64,000 nt of DNA. Source: Volvariella volvacea V23. Lineage: Eukaryota; Basidiomycota; Agaricomycetes; Agaricales; Pluteaceae. Location: NCBI GenBank assembly GCA_000349905.1, contig KB722736.1, positions 1 through 64,000 on the forward strand. The letters run 5' to 3'. The position numbers and the translations under genes were made by a program. Below the pieces are notes generated by a model. It was not told where the DNA came from, ran no database searches, and saw only the letters and a program-made list of their open reading frames with translations. The first letter of the stretch is position 1; the number at the start of each line of letters is the position of its first letter. Below are positions 35,601 through 48,473 of the stretch, piece by piece.

Positions 35601-36272
35601 CCTGATGCTAGGGTTCCCGGCCGCATTTCCTCCCCTCATTGTTTTGTTTGGTAATGAATTTCCTTTTCCAGTTGCGATATGGAAAGGCCACAATCCTACT
35701 ATCCCTTCCAATCCCTTTCCTTATCGTGTACATTGCTGTGGTTTCCACGCTCCCGCCATTCCGGCTGCCTCGGCCCTTGTTTGTCATCTCACCCTCTTTC
35801 AGACTCAAAACTTTGTCGTGTTGAAATTTCATTTATCATCCCTACCCTATTGACAACCTTGGTTTCGCTTTACTCCTTGACTGCGGTCTCTTCATTTCCT
35901 CTCGGTTCTTGCACCCCTTTCGAATGCCCTCCTTCCTTGCTATCACGTTTCTCCACACACTCGGAAGATGCCATACGGTGTCCCGCTTCATTACTTCTTC
36001 ATTCCTAATTCGTTCTTGATTTGCGTTCATTGACTCGACTCCCTTTCACCTTTGCGGCCGATGATACGCTAACGATAAACTAACCCTCGTTCATTCGACA
36101 GATCCACCTCCCTTCGCTCACTGCCTTTGCCAACTGGCCTACGTCAAGCACTCCGCTCGGGCATGTTTCAGCGATTGATTTCTCCGCACAGAGCGAGTAC
36201 CTTGCGATTGGAAATACGAGAGGAAGGGTCTTGTTGTATCACCTAAAAGATTATGGAGTGAGTTCCATGTAA
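32685..36272 (+). CDS. UTP18: U3 snoRNP / small-subunit processome WD40 protein UTP18
   Basis: Nucleolar WD40 protein of the SSU processome; in yeast it also recruits the exosome cofactor Mtr4 to 18S rRNA precursors. Five exons in phase: 32685-32939, 32992-33717, 33769-34391, 34441-34651 and 36102-36272; 661 aa. The N-terminus is basic and acidic-patch rich ('MPKHPRKRQKTSKGNE'; many Asp/Glu). Then come 'RRQWERINPVPEWA', 'VKVVTFHPNERIPLLCVG', 'RLFNIDGHTSPLLQTLHV', 'FSPHTGDLLAVAGRGGYVHL', 'AEVYIWDVGERKCVKRW' and the closing 'HLPSLTAFANWPTSSTPLG', then 'YLAIGNTRGRVLLYHLKDYG'. The last intron is 1450 nt, against 49-52 nt for the other three, but the final exon is unmistakable and in phase. The gene shares a promoter with WDR59. 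Confidence 0.94.
34652..36101 (+). other. Unusually long (1450-nt) last intron of UTP18
   Basis: Starts GTGCGT and ends TTCGACAG; a CTAAC-type branch sequence lies ~20 nt before the acceptor. The plus strand is markedly pyrimidine-rich. Short ORFs on both strands are unconvincing. I see no clear snoRNA boxes, inverted repeats or transposon ORF. Confidence 0.7.
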
Positions 36273-37730
36273 AAACAGCATGCATTGCCAATGCAAAACA
36301 TCGATTTGATCGCTTCCCGGGAGGGCATCATATCCTGGTCATTAGCTTGCGTACCCTTGGATTCTGTATGCGGCGCACCATTGGTGCTGCCATACGTGTT
36401 CCACCGGCAAAGACTGTGGGCTTGTAATCAGACGATGAGGTATGGGTGATGCCATGCTCATCCCCTATGCGTTGGGTTCGCTTGAAAATCACTGCCGAAG
36501 AGCATTGAAATCATAGGCCCTGTGTTGTTTCTGACCATCACCGCGCAACCATGTGGAAGTCTTAAAATACGGACATGCTCCTTAAAGTTCAAGTTGATTT
36601 CGGGCAAATAGCCTTTCTTCGGGCATCGCAGGGCCCAGATGAGAGACCCAGGTTCTTATGGACATAGTATTGCTATATCAACTCATCGTAGCCTTCCACT
36701 TCCAGGCACGACGCTTGTGATATGATTCCTGTTCAACCTTGGAATGATTTAGCCTTGGTTCGCCACAAGGTCGCACGATGCCGAGGCTAATTCAAATGTA
36801 TCGACTAGGAAGCGCGGCTATCCCTACATGACGACCCAAGCTCAAACTTTGGTACAAAACCAATCACCCCACCTCAGTTGCTCGCGAACATCAAATAAAT
36901 CAAGAGATCATGACGAAAATTTTCATCTCTGCTTTGGTAAAGCATACTTCATTCGGGGTTATTTCGTATATACCAAAGTCCCCACAGTATATAGAACATG
37001 TGATTGCTATTGATGGGCTTAAAGGGCAATTGTTTCCATAGGGGATAACCGTCGGGCGCAATGAATATCGCTAAAATTTTATTTGTTAAGTCCAAACACG
37101 ATGTTTTCGTTTGGTTTAGTCTCATACGTTATTGAGAATAAGCTAGTAGAACATGCTGGAGGATCTACAGGCATGTGAAGAACAGACACCACAGTCCAGA
37201 CACAAGAATAGCACTCCTCAGGCATCCTAGATAGGTACCCCCGGAGTTAACAAGGACATCAGCAAAAGAACTTCAAGGAAGGGTACAAGATATGGTCCAT
37301 CGAGGAACGTGCTGAATGAGTAAGACTGAACTTGCTGTTCGTGACAATATTTCCAAAGGTCAAAGGGCATCATGGCAAGCAACTCGGCCCAGGATGCCTA
37401 GATTTGCTGACAAAGCCACCGGTGGTGATGAATGCGGAAATCTCAGATTGCGGTCTTGATTTCTACGTCGTCCATAAGTTTGGTGGGTACAGAAGCAAGA
37501 CAACTCGGAGAAGGAAAAATGCCATTCCACCTGATGGTTGGAGCATACGTGGAGGGTCGCCTATTGCGACACCCAACCGAGGACAGCGAAGTTGCTGATA
37601 AATTGGAATACGACATTGTGAAATACATGGGAACTTGTTGAGGACAGAACCGTGCAAGGTGTCAAGCAGGTATACCAGACAGAACTCTAGTATGAGAACG
37701 GGCTTTCCGGGTGGGGTGCTTTCCGAGGAA
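36273..37730. other. Intergenic between convergent UTP18 and SPO22
   Basis: About 1.46 kb holding the 3' flanks of both genes. No supported ORF or RNA gene. Confidence 0.45.
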
Positions 37731-40700
37731 TCACGCTGCGGATTTTGAGCTATAACGAGATAGAAGGTGCATATACGTTTCTGAAATCTTTTGTAGCACT
37801 TGAGCATAGAAGAACCCCACAGTACCCGCAGACACAGGGTGGAAGTCGACCCAGCAAAGTGAAATACACACCTTCTCCGCGCGGCTTTCGCCTCCTGGAA
37901 CGAACCTGCATATAGTTGCAGAGGCTTCGAACCAACGCTTGGCCTCATCAAGCATAGACGCACTAATTGCGGTCAAGTTCAAAACCCACTCTCTGCATTT
38001 TTAGCGGAAGCGAAAGGGACACACTGAAGGCACTCGGCTCCCGTGTTGTAGGCAGTAGCTAGCAACCATTGTCTTTCATCCATGGGATAGGACTAAAGCA
38101 TGCGCAGAATGCGAGTTGGCGGAACATGACATCAGGGAATGATGAGGTTAGGTCGCTGCTTCAATGAGGCATTATGGAATAGGCATGCAAACCTCATCGC
38201 TGTCATTATGCTCTTCCATTACAATTACGGCTTGTTCAACGTAGCCGATGGCCTTCGCTCTATCTGCAGGCGTGTTGCGTGCAAGAATGATAGTGCACAG
38301 AGCCCGTAGCCAGCGCGCAAACTTTTCTAGTGACAATGACTTGTGATCAATGCTTGCACGCAATATCGCCTTGTCACCGAACATCAGAACGTTCCACCAG
38401 GAAACAGGATAGTTGCAACTGTCACCTCTAATCCCTTGTAAAGTACTATTCAAATCAGTGAGAACGCTTCTATACTGATGTAATTCAGGGGGGTGAGCAG
38501 GCATGCACCCCGGGCTCACCGTTTACTGGACATTCTTTCTCCGCCCACTACGGCACAAAATCGCAATAGAGTCATAACGTCAGACTGAAGGTCTGTTGGA
38601 GCACTTACCAGTACGTCAGCAATGGCTTCGTATGTCATAACCGCCAAGGGACCTGATGACACAACATCCTAACATACACTAATCCAAACCCAGATGACAG
38701 GGAATATCATGGATACACTATACCTCAATTACCTCACTCAATTGATCCCATGACTTGAGTTGAGCAAAAATTTCGGCCTCAAATATTCGTAGAGTATGAG
38801 TGAAATACTGGACGCGCTCTGCATCAGCGGGACTAGCGAGTTGGGGGCTTCCGGCAAGTTCAGTGAGCCTATGTTTGCACGATCTCACCTCCGCGGCGAT
38901 GCCACGCAAACGGGTTGCCTGAGTTAAACCTGTTAGCGTCAGTATTTTAGGACAGAAGTAAATGTAAGGGCACATCAATGGTGCTGCCCGACACTTGGGC
39001 CTTTCTTGTGGCAAAAACTACGGCAGAAGCAGAAAAATTAGGGCGTCGAAGCATGTCATCGGCCAGGTCAACTAACCACGGCCACAAACTGCGGAGAAAG
39101 ATGCGTTGATGAGATGAGTGTACAACTCAGCATCGACGTCCACAGGAGATGCCTGACGACATGTTTCCAACAGCTGTTGGAAAAGTGCCACGGATAAGCT
39201 TGATAGAAATCGGCACGCGCTGACGAAGCACCCACTTCTCGGGCGATGTCAAACATTTCCGGAGTTTGCTCAGGGGAACCTTCCCACTCTGTGCAGCTTA
39301 GAACGGCCGTATTGTATGCAGTTCGCCATAACCAGGAAACGTCTTTGATGATCAGGGAAAAGGCCTTTTGCTTGTTGGCTTCCTCCGCGAGGTGTTTGGC
39401 TGTTTGGGCCGTTCGGGGTACCCGTCAACTAACACTTGGTCGACTTGGACTTACCTATTTGGAAGTGCTTGATCACCCCGCTGATCAACCTCGATCTGGA
39501 ATGCTGTTTCAGCATCATTCTCGAAGGCAGGCCTGTCACACACTTGTTTGCTCCAGGCTCCTCCAGGAGCTTCAGAGAAAGCCTGATAATGCACCGAATC
39601 AATGCCATCGCTTCTTCAATAGGCTCGCCAGTGGCATTCTCAAATTTCAGGGTTTGAAAGAGGGCTTCCAAGACTGAGAGGAGAATGTGCCTCATCTCCG
39701 ATTGGTGCGTTATCTGAGTGGCGAGTAACAACATCTTGCGGTCGAAGTCCGGCGCATCTACCATTTTCTGAATGGCTCGAATAGCTATGAACATCATGAG
39801 GACAGATATTGATATTCACCCAGCAACCAGCAGCGAGGCCTTACCGTCTTCTTCCAAACCTAGGAGTTAGCATGTGTACGATTTAGGACAGCCCTTTCTC
39901 TTAGTAAGCACGTCCACTAACCTTGATGGAAAGCAGTGAGAAATGTGACATAATGAGTGGTCGCTTCGCTGGTGGGGCAACGGCGGATCACTGTGGAAGC
40001 TTTCGCATATTCACGTTGCTCGATATAACACAAGGCAGCCTTGCGAAGACACTTCGAATTGGCTGTAGGACAGTTGACCTGAAAGAGCTTATGGCTCCCA
40101 GCCAGAAACCAGTCCGCTGCTTCGGTCCATCTCTTGGCCTGGTGGTGGCCATCACCGTATTGCCAGATGAGCTGTTGATATGCATATGAGCAATCACAGT
40201 CAAACTCGTGATAACCAAAAAGTAAAACATGAACGGGCGCACTGTCAAACATGCTGTGGTGGGAATTACTGGCAATTCAAACTCAGAATCTGATATTGCT
40301 ATTGTGTATTAGCCTCGGGGACAGATAACTAGACTAGGGAACACGCACACGTGAATGCAGCATTCATGGCTTGAATGGCCCTGCCATGATCCTGATCTTT
40401 TCCGCAGTGGAAAATTATTGCCAGAAGGAGCCTGTCAACAAATTTTGATCCGGAATCGCCCAGCCTTAAAGCCCGGTGTAGACAGTACTGATGCACAGTG
40501 AGGACCAATGTGCTAGGAGCACGTTAGTGACGCCATAACGCCGATGAACCAAAGATAACTGTACTGTTGATGAGCCAACGTTCTGAGTTCCTGAAGCAGG
40601 CTATCGTGAGGGTAAGCTGATGTGACACCAATAATGTCTGGATACGGACTCAGTGATGTTCGTCTCCGTATAGTCCATATAGTCAATTATATTTTTAAAA

Positions 40701-42443
40701 GCTGAAATTGTCACAAATCAGGTGTTTTAGCCTACCAGCCGTCAATAGATAGGGGCCCGAATACCAACCGTCAAGGAGGGTTGCTTCATTCGCTTTACGC
40801 CGCTTCAGAATAGCTAACCGTAGCCATCTAAGTTCTTGATGCTCGGAGTTATCCTTATGTAATAAATTAACGATACTCATACCCAACACGGTGCGACACT
40901 TACGGGCGCTGTCGACGAATTCAAAGACGGTATGAGTTCGTCTAACGTAGCCTCTGCTCGATCAAAGATTTCCGAAAGAAAATACGCCCGTGCTAGAATG
41001 GCACGCGATATCAGGAAATTAGATTCTCGCAGTTACTAAAACCGACCGAGCGTCCGTAATATGGAAATCTGTTGGGGGAAGTCAGACCATAAGACTGCGG
41101 TATGACCTTCATAAGGGACTAACCTTCAGTGTTTCAACACCGGATCCATCCGTGTCTTCTAGATGATCTACGATGGAAAATGCCTTTTGAAGCCAAGTTA
41201 CAGCATTATCGGGCCTCACTCGGTCATGCCCTTGTTCTTTCAGTAGCGATTTTCCAATGGTATACAGTTTGAAGGCCAGTAATTCTTGCTTCAATTGGCA
41301 ATCGCTTAAATCAACCCGCGAATGCTTGCCTAAATGCGGACTTACCGTTTGGGTTGGCAAAAGGGTAAGTCGCTGCTCATCGCCTGCAATAAAGGGACAC
41401 GTGATATGATGTCAAGCTTAGGAGGGAAGGGCCAACCTGTGATTTGTTGCAGGGCATATTCCGCCACGGTGATATTTCCCTCCCTCCATGCCTGGGGGAA
41501 AGTTATGGTGCGAAGTAGCGGCGGAAAATGACAGGACATACCGCTTCCATCCGGCTGGAGAAATAGATGACTGTGGTGCACGCGATAGCCTGAGTGTGTG
41601 TACCATCCGGATCCCGAGCACTCCTTAACTGTTCCTCGTACTAACCGTGGAGATTAGCGCCGTGATAATAATCGAACACTAAGGAGACAACCTTGGCCGC
41701 GCTTGTCAGGACAGCGGCGCCAATATCGTGGCTTCCGTCCTCTAGTAGCCACTCTAGACTAGAGCACTCGACAGAACGCGAGAGAAATACCTGATAGTGT
41801 AGCACCAGTTTTACTCGCCAATTGTAGAATATGCAAAAGACCTTGGAAAAGACGCCTCTCCAGCATAGCATCATTCGGTTCAGGAAATGGGTGCATACTT
41901 TCTATCCCCGGTTTAGGTTCTAACCCTGCCTCGACAAGGCGAAACGCCGCAAGCCTGACTAGGTCCACAACACTCGGCCACAATGATGAAGGAAGAGCTT
42001 TAAGGGACTTACGAGCAGCAACTAGGGCGCGAACACCGTCACTCGGGTTGTTGCGGACAAGGCCAGATATATTCCATAGGTTAACGCCTTTAGTGAACCC
42101 ATTTGTGTTTGTTCGCCTCCCCAATTCAAAGCTAAGACAACCAAACCTTCTTGATCAAGTATGTCCGAGAAACTTGCATCGGTTTGGTTGGATTTCGGCC
42201 TCTGTTCTGTATAGCTCTCTGCTAACGAAGCGACCTTATGGAGGTTCTTGACCAACACCGCCTGGGAAGATTGTTCTAGGTCTTCCAACTGCACTTTTGT
42301 TGTCAGAAGCAGGTCTGATGACGGTAAAGCACCGAAAGTTCAGGCAGGACACAGTGCACAAATTCTCCTGACGGAAGCGCACCCTTGATTGATTCAAATG
42401 TCTGCCGCAGACTTGACGAGCCCTTTTTGTTGCTTGCCGACAT
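37731..42443 (-). CDS. SPO22: Meiosis protein SPO22/ZIP4-like TPR protein
   Basis: Homologue of Spo22/Zip4/TEX11, a TPR scaffold of the synapsis-initiation complex that promotes crossover formation. Many short exons; the first seven were checked in phase: 42443-42383, 42293-42147, 42087-42013, 41958-41899, 41841-41791, 41753-41692 and 41640-41542. Family segments in order: 'EGVNLWNISGLVRNN', 'LRLAAFRLVEAGLEPKPG', 'AWREGNITVAEYALQQITG', 'LLAFKLYTIGKSLLKEQG', 'AILARAYFLSEIFDRAEAT', 'DQDHGRAIQAMNAAFT', 'KRWTEAADWFLAGSHKLFQ', 'KASTVIRRCPTSEATTHYV', then 'SMLDEAKRWFEASATICRFV' and the end 'HLLSRYSSKSAA'. The start ATGTCGGCAAGC precedes a Ser/Lys-rich start and a 61-nt first exon. I see no stop or frameshift, so meiosis-related function looks retained. 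Confidence 0.9.
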
Positions 42444-44865
42444 GGCTGCTGGCCTTGGTGATTACGCGACAAGAGCGGAGATAGAAAGACAAAGGCAAAG
42501 ACCAACAAATGCTCCCGTCACAATCAGTCACACGTCACATTTGTCATTCCCACGTGCATGCCAGTCTGGTGCTGCTGCAGAAGGGGACGCCTTTCTTTGA
42601 TTCAGACGATGCGGCTTCAGTTGGCCTTGGTGCTGGAAAGAATCGCCCTTCAAATTAAGTGCAACACTATGCTTGGTTTCCTGTGGAAATTAAGTTTTCG
42701 GCCAGCATCAGCGAGGGTGACAGGCATTATTATGATACTCGGGATATGTTTATTCACTACCCACTTAATAGCCACCCTCCCGAAACAGTAACGATGCCTT
42801 GAAGATCTGATTAGGCATCGAGATGTTCTACCTACATCAGGATCTCATCGGGCTTACACATTTGAATCAAGGCAACCCTTCATCGGGAAAGGAATCTCGT
42901 AAATGGATGGCCATCAAGATCTACTACGCAACCTGACACGCCACTCCGCATGGTGGCCCTCATATTTCTATGCTTTGATCTACCTCAAGAGCACCACTCT
43001 GCTGAAGGTCGCCAACGCACAAGTGCTGGAAAGTGATCATCTGGAATTGAGGACTGCCTGGCTCCACTGGTTTCTGACTTTATCCCGTCTTGTTGGGCCT
43101 TTTTGAAATCAGGTCCATGATGATCTCAGCATATCTTTAATTGCCGGCCACCAGGAGCATTAGGTAATGTACTATCTATGGAGTTGCTATGCTAAGTCCG
43201 GGGGGGTGGGGTTAAGACATATCCACTTAGCAAATAGAGTGACAAAAACCATAACGTTGAGGGGGTCATGCAGTTAGCTAATGCTTGTTGCCTGACTGGG
43301 AGCATTCTTCCTCCCCTGTCGGCCTGGCCATGAATTGAGTTTACCGAGTCATCTAGTACAAGCAAAAGACACGGATCGGCCCAATCATGGCAAGTAGTAT
43401 TCTGGTGTCGTGTCCCATTCATAAGGCATTTCCACCCCAGGTTGAATTTAAACCTCACGTTAATATGCCCTTCGTCTCCTATTTCCTCCATGTGAAGAGG
43501 AATTACAACTCGACGTGGATCAAAGCTTGACAAGGAAAATTTGTTGTACGACAAACCTGAGAGGACCCCTAGACATCTCCGTGCTCTTATAAGCTTGGTC
43601 CCCCTGATTGGAATCCAAGGAAGTAGCACGCAGCAAGCTCCCAAGGGAAAACAGTTACTCCGGCTCAGTAACCTACAAAATTATCCGCGGGTTTTCTGAG
43701 GTTTTCTGTGCCTCATGAATTATTGGGTGGTCCTTTACGGTGTGGGTTCGGCACCGGCACCGGCTACATTACAGGCTTCTCGCGATTTGCCTAGTCCTCA
43801 AATCGGTTAGATCAATGAGGCAAGTTTGTCGATTGGCAACAAGAGTAGCTGTGTGCTCGCCTTACTCCACACAGAGAAGGGAATCGCAAGCTGAAGGAGA
43901 AAAGGTTTATAAAGCGTGCAATGTGAAATTTGCTGCAATAATACATGTCCAACACGACAAGGGCTGACAAGGGCTCTGCATAGTGTTGTCAGTTCATAAA
44001 TCGGATTTCAAACCGCTATCGTCCAGTCCCTGCACCAGAACTCATGAATGTGCCGGAACTATGTGAAAACGCATACATTTTTTCTCAGGTTCCCGTATTA
44101 TTTTCAACAGATTCATGCCTCGTGTGGGTGCTGATGGCTTTGAGTAAGTCTGTGCTCTGCCGTATCTGTATCTCTAGTCGATGGTGTATTATAGGCCCGA
44201 TTCAGGTTGGGGGTACTTCCGTGGAACTCGCTTCCCTCGAACCCATGACTATAAACTGTTCGTGCGTTACCGTGTGGGCTTGGTGTTCTTTCTACCCTGC
44301 GTACGAGGGGCGTGGGTTCGGGCTCCCTGGTCGTTGTTATTGCGTTGCCAAACCAACTATACTTGATTTCGATAGCTGGAAATAGAGCCGCGCGAGACCG
44401 CGAGTTTGATGAATGCACCACAACAGAAACCCTAAGTGAAACTGTAATGTGCGTACCTAATACATCCCATATCATATGATAAATAACCCATTCATACTCG
44501 CCGCAATTCACCCTTTACTATCACCACTTCATCGCCTACACAGATGAGGGTAAATGGCTGTGCTGGTAACTTTGAATCATTCTCGTACATGGACAAGAAT
44601 GACAAAATTCGTGTGGCACAGCAGGGGATCTTCGCTCAAGTCACATGGAGCTTAATTCTCCAAGAGGGACGGGTTTCCATCCGGATGCCTTTGAATTGCC
44701 AATGGGATATCCCCATCCATATCCTTCCTGCCTCCTTTCCTCCATCAGGGTTCTCTCAACACCACCTCTCCAACAACATTACTGAACCTACCCCTCCTTA
44801 GGTAACGCACGGAATACACTAGCCTGACTACCCATTCCGCAGCTAACCTGATTGCAGCTGATAAC
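42444..44865. other. Gene-poor stretch
   Basis: 2.4 kb upstream of SPO22. ORFs at 42558 (+), 43192 (-), 43740 (+) and 44113 (-) lack recognisable features; the 44113-44511 minus ORF has the most coding-like composition. No tRNA found. Confidence 0.35.
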
Positions 44866-45299
44866 TTACCGATGTCGGAAATTGGAGTCCCTCTTAACCA
44901 GTTTCGCAATGGCGTAGGAGATCACACACGTCAACACCGCACTAGAACGCACCCAGTGGTTCCGGTAATCGCACTGCTGTCCAATAAAATAATCTTGTTC
45001 CAGTAGAACGACATGCAGGATCGGCAAATGAGACTCACATCCTTAAATTGACCCCTCGGCAGGTGCGGCGTGCTTGGGTTTGATTGTTCGACAACAGCTC
45101 CCTATTTCTAACGGACTCGCCAACAAACAAAGCGGACAGAATGGTTATGGAAAATTCGAGGGTTGCGACACTTTGGGCATAATGAAGGCCCCTTTCCCCG
45201 AAGCCTAGTCCCAGACGGATACTTACAGGCATGATTGTGCACTAGTAATGATAGCCTGCTACCCCTTGTCCAACTTACCTGTACGGTCTCCTCAGCCAT
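44866..45299 (-). CDS. Small hypothetical protein, four short exons
   Basis: Exons 45299-45279 (21 nt), 45241-45227 (15 nt), 45101-45039 (63 nt) and 44976-44866 (111 nt) join in phase to 69 aa. All junctions have GT-AG ends and three donors are strong (GTAAGT, GTAAGT, GTGAGT). The product has a hydrophilic start, a Pro-rich middle ('PSTPHLPRGQFK') and one possible membrane helix ('SSAVLTCVISYAIAKLV') before a basic tail, which could suit a small organellar or ER membrane protein. I do not recognise it. The stop overlaps another donor-like word (CGGTAAGTT), so a further 3' exon is possible. Confidence 0.4.
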
Positions 45300-45631
45300 T
45301 CCACGGGGTTTGCCATCTCTAGCGTATATGGACGAAGGGTAGAAGGAAGCAGTAGACCTGAGGCCGAGGGAAGAATGTGTCGCTGGAACTTGTCAGGCCC
45401 TCGCTTCCCGTCATGAGAGATTCCTATTTTGCGACCAAATTCGTCAAAATTCCCAGCATCACCCTATTCCAGTTTCCATCCCTCTAAGCAGACTTCATGA
45501 ACGTACGTACCTATCCTGCCATCTTACTAACTGTCAATCAGTCTCGCACTGAAGCCACCCTTAACACATTTCCGATAACGGAAGTCGTGTTGTTGTCGTC
45601 GAGCTTGAACTCTGATCGATTGCTTGCCTAG

Positions 45632-45801
45632 AGGTCGAAGTTGCACATTTTCCTAACATTCCGTTGAAGCTTAAGGTGCTTGCGTTATGGTGGCCTACAA
45701 CGCTCGAATGGGGTGAGATGGAAATTGAATGGCCTGATCAAGTCCGAGTTGATTCACGAGCCAGCGATCCTTCACGCTTCCCGGTTGATCAGTTGTCCAA
45801 T
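45632..45801 (+). other. Probable internal exon of an unresolved gene
   Basis: 170 nt bounded by TTGCCTAG and GTACGTGG, reading 'VEVAHFPNIPLKLKVLALWW' and 'WGEMEIEWPDQVRVDSRASD'. Neighbouring exon-like stretches on the same strand are 45542-45588 ('SRTEATLNTFPITE', preceded by a CTAAC branch site), about 45825-45950 ('DGIDLPEAVQYSPSTSGPYL') and 46100-46285 ('WGSENTSSFRKLYILEDAFP', then GTAAGT). Phases do not all agree, so the gene is either mis-joined here or decayed. Confidence 0.3.
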
Positions 45802-48227
45802 GTACGTGGGCCTGTTGGCGTTACATGATGGCCCATGGACCACCTGACGACCTGATCAAACCCCTCCGGAGTCACTCCGATGATGGCATTGACTTGCCTG
45901 AAGCGGTCCAGTACAGTCCATCCACCTCAGGTCCATACCTGGTCCCCAAAGTTCGCTTCATCATTCCCATCATCACGTTCATTCGCCACACAGGACTGCT
46001 TTTGATCAGCGTAAGAATCAAACCGGGTCACGTTGGATCAATTCGACCGAAGCAGGTTCGCATCTATTAAGTGGAGAGCGTAAACAATTGTCTAATGTGT
46101 GTACGTACCAGGGCCCAGTATGAAGCTACTGAGCAACGCCCAAAGCCCTTCTCATGATCCATTACTGCCGTCAGAAGTAGAACCAAATTGGGGTTCAGAG
46201 AATACCTCCTCCTTTCGGAAGTTGTATATTCTTGAAGACGCCTTCCCCTTGTCCTCATGCAAGTTTCCACCGCGGCGCCCAGGCGTAAGTTTCCATTGAC
46301 ATTGACACATGAACACGGATCTGGCAGATTGAGATACGTGTGCCGTTTCACTGGGGGTACTGTGACCCGACTAAATGATCCTCTCGCGAGTGATCCCGCC
46401 GAGCGAGATATGAATCGGACTTGTGTTCTACTACGATAGATGGTTAGAGCAGATGGGGGGCAAGATCTAAATTCAATATATACCATCGCAAGAACGCCAC
46501 AAACTACATGCTACTCCTGGGGTAAACATCGCCCTGCCTGATTCAGGCGTCAGGAAAGCTCCATCAAGAATAGTCCAATTTCCCGGACTGGACTTAGCTT
46601 GACCCCAACCCAAATCCACGCAACCTTATAACAGACGTGATAATCAATTGCCACCATCACGTCCTAGCAGGCCCTTCTAAATCCATCGGCGGGCTCCTTG
46701 CCCTCGCCGAAACCGGGTCACGATACCTTCCCTATTGAGGGATATACAGCACCGAGCGCCGAGGGGTCTACTAAAAGCCTTTCCAACGGAGTTTCTACTG
46801 TTGTCTCAGAGTCATTCTGATCTGAAAAAGGCTGTGAAGTCTCACAAGGTCTGGCGAAGAGCGTCCTTAACTTAGCTTTTTGTCGACGTCGCCCTCAATT
46901 TACCCTTTTGATTATCGATGATGTGGCACGAAGGAACAATGGACAAATAACTCCCTTCCAGCTCCGCGCCGTCATTTATCTTACACCATCATTACCGTAT
47001 CAACACTGCCCCTAGAGCATCGGATAGTCGACTAAAGTGATGAGGCGTTGGGGCCTGTTGTGGCAAGGAAGACAGGGGAGGCGGGAAAACTGAGGAAGAC
47101 TGAAGAAAAATATGTAAAGGTTCGTTGGAGAAACCGGCTGGCCCACCCGAGACGCGGCAAAAGCAGATTGGCAACAGGACCCACCAGAGGAGCGAAAAAA
47201 GGCAGTGCAAGATCCACCCACGACACATTGTTTAGGTCAACGGGAGGAGAATGCCTCCGACTCCCTGTTCTCTGGGGATCGTATGAGTATTTTTGCGTTG
47301 AGGTTCCAATCTCACCTCCACCCTCAGGACACGTTTGCCACTAAGAGAATGTTGGGCTCGAGATCGTGTGCCGTCGTACTCAGCTCCATCAGAATCATGG
47401 AATCATTCATCGCCTCCATCGTACGTACATATCGACTGGCGAGTGAACAGAGCGAAGATTCTTTGATACTCACATGGCTTTCGTAGTATGCAGCCTAGTG
47501 ATCCCCCTCTTCGACTCCAATTCCAATTCCAAATTTCAACCTCAGCCCAGGCCCAAATCTCCCTCAACTCCATTTGAATGAAACTTCCTCATATCACAAT
47601 CACACACACCGTCAATGGTCATCATGGGAGAACGAAAAAGATCTCAGGTTTGGCATATCCGGTTCTTACATACAACACTGATATAGTACGATTTCTTCGG
47701 CGTTCGGGAACTTTACCATATGTGGGCGACAAAGACGGAAGGAAACGGGCGGACAGGAGAGTGGCGGCAGGGAGTTTTAACACAAAGTAAGGCTAAGACT
47801 ACGGTGAGGAAAAGGAAATAGCACAAAGGCTTAGGGTGCGGTTAATGACTACGTAACCGTGGTGATGTTACTTATGGTACGCACTGATGCATACACAAAA
47901 GGGAAACCAACAGAGATCAAGAGTCGAATGAATAGAGATGAAGAATGAAGCCTTTGAAATGGCGACCATTAGCCGTTGTTGTTCCACAAGGCATGCATGC
48001 TGTCATTGATGGGAGGGGCAAAAAAGGTGAGCATGGCACGGTAACTTCTCCAGATAGGTTCCAGGCCGGGGTCAAGACCACAACAGGGGATGAATGATTC
48101 GATCCGCAATAAGCTTCAACGGACCTTTTGAATTGCTTATTCCTTATGAGCCTGGTACGTTACTTTATCCAATACTCCACTATACTATATTGGACTACTG
48201 ATTTACCTGATTACTTACCATGGTCAG

Positions 48228-48473
48228 TGCGAGCAGGGCGGAGACAGGGTGAACTTGAAGAGAAGTATCAATACTCTTACTAACCGTTACGCTCTTGTCC
48301 TCTTCGATGTCAAGGAGCACACTGCGACTATATGGCATGGCATGACTTTTCCAACGGACCTCAGGCTAGCAATCCGAGACAACGGCGGAACGGGTCGGAC
48401 GCTGAATTTTTCTTCCACTTCCCCGGAATGTGCGATTGTGCGTAATAGTACGGCCTGTCCTCCAAGCGAATAA
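48228..48473 (+). other. Probable terminal exon of an unresolved gene
   Basis: Follows an acceptor (TGGTCAG) and reads 'CEQGGDRVNLKRSINTLTNR', then 'YALVLFDVKEHTATIWHGMT' and 'SPECAIVRNSTACPPSE' before TAA. An upstream exon-like stretch at 48090-48148 reads 'SAISFNGPFELLIPYEPG' before GTACGT, but the phase does not match this frame. Four cysteines and an N-glycosylation-type site would suit a secreted protein. Confidence 0.3.

Noticed and set aside
43192..43644. 150-aa minus-strand ORF
   Set aside because: No domain, no good start context and no conserved-looking segments; probably chance.
44230..44340. Possible tRNA-like T-arm word 'gtgggttcgggctcc'
   Set aside because: No matching acceptor stem or anticodon arm could be drawn around it.
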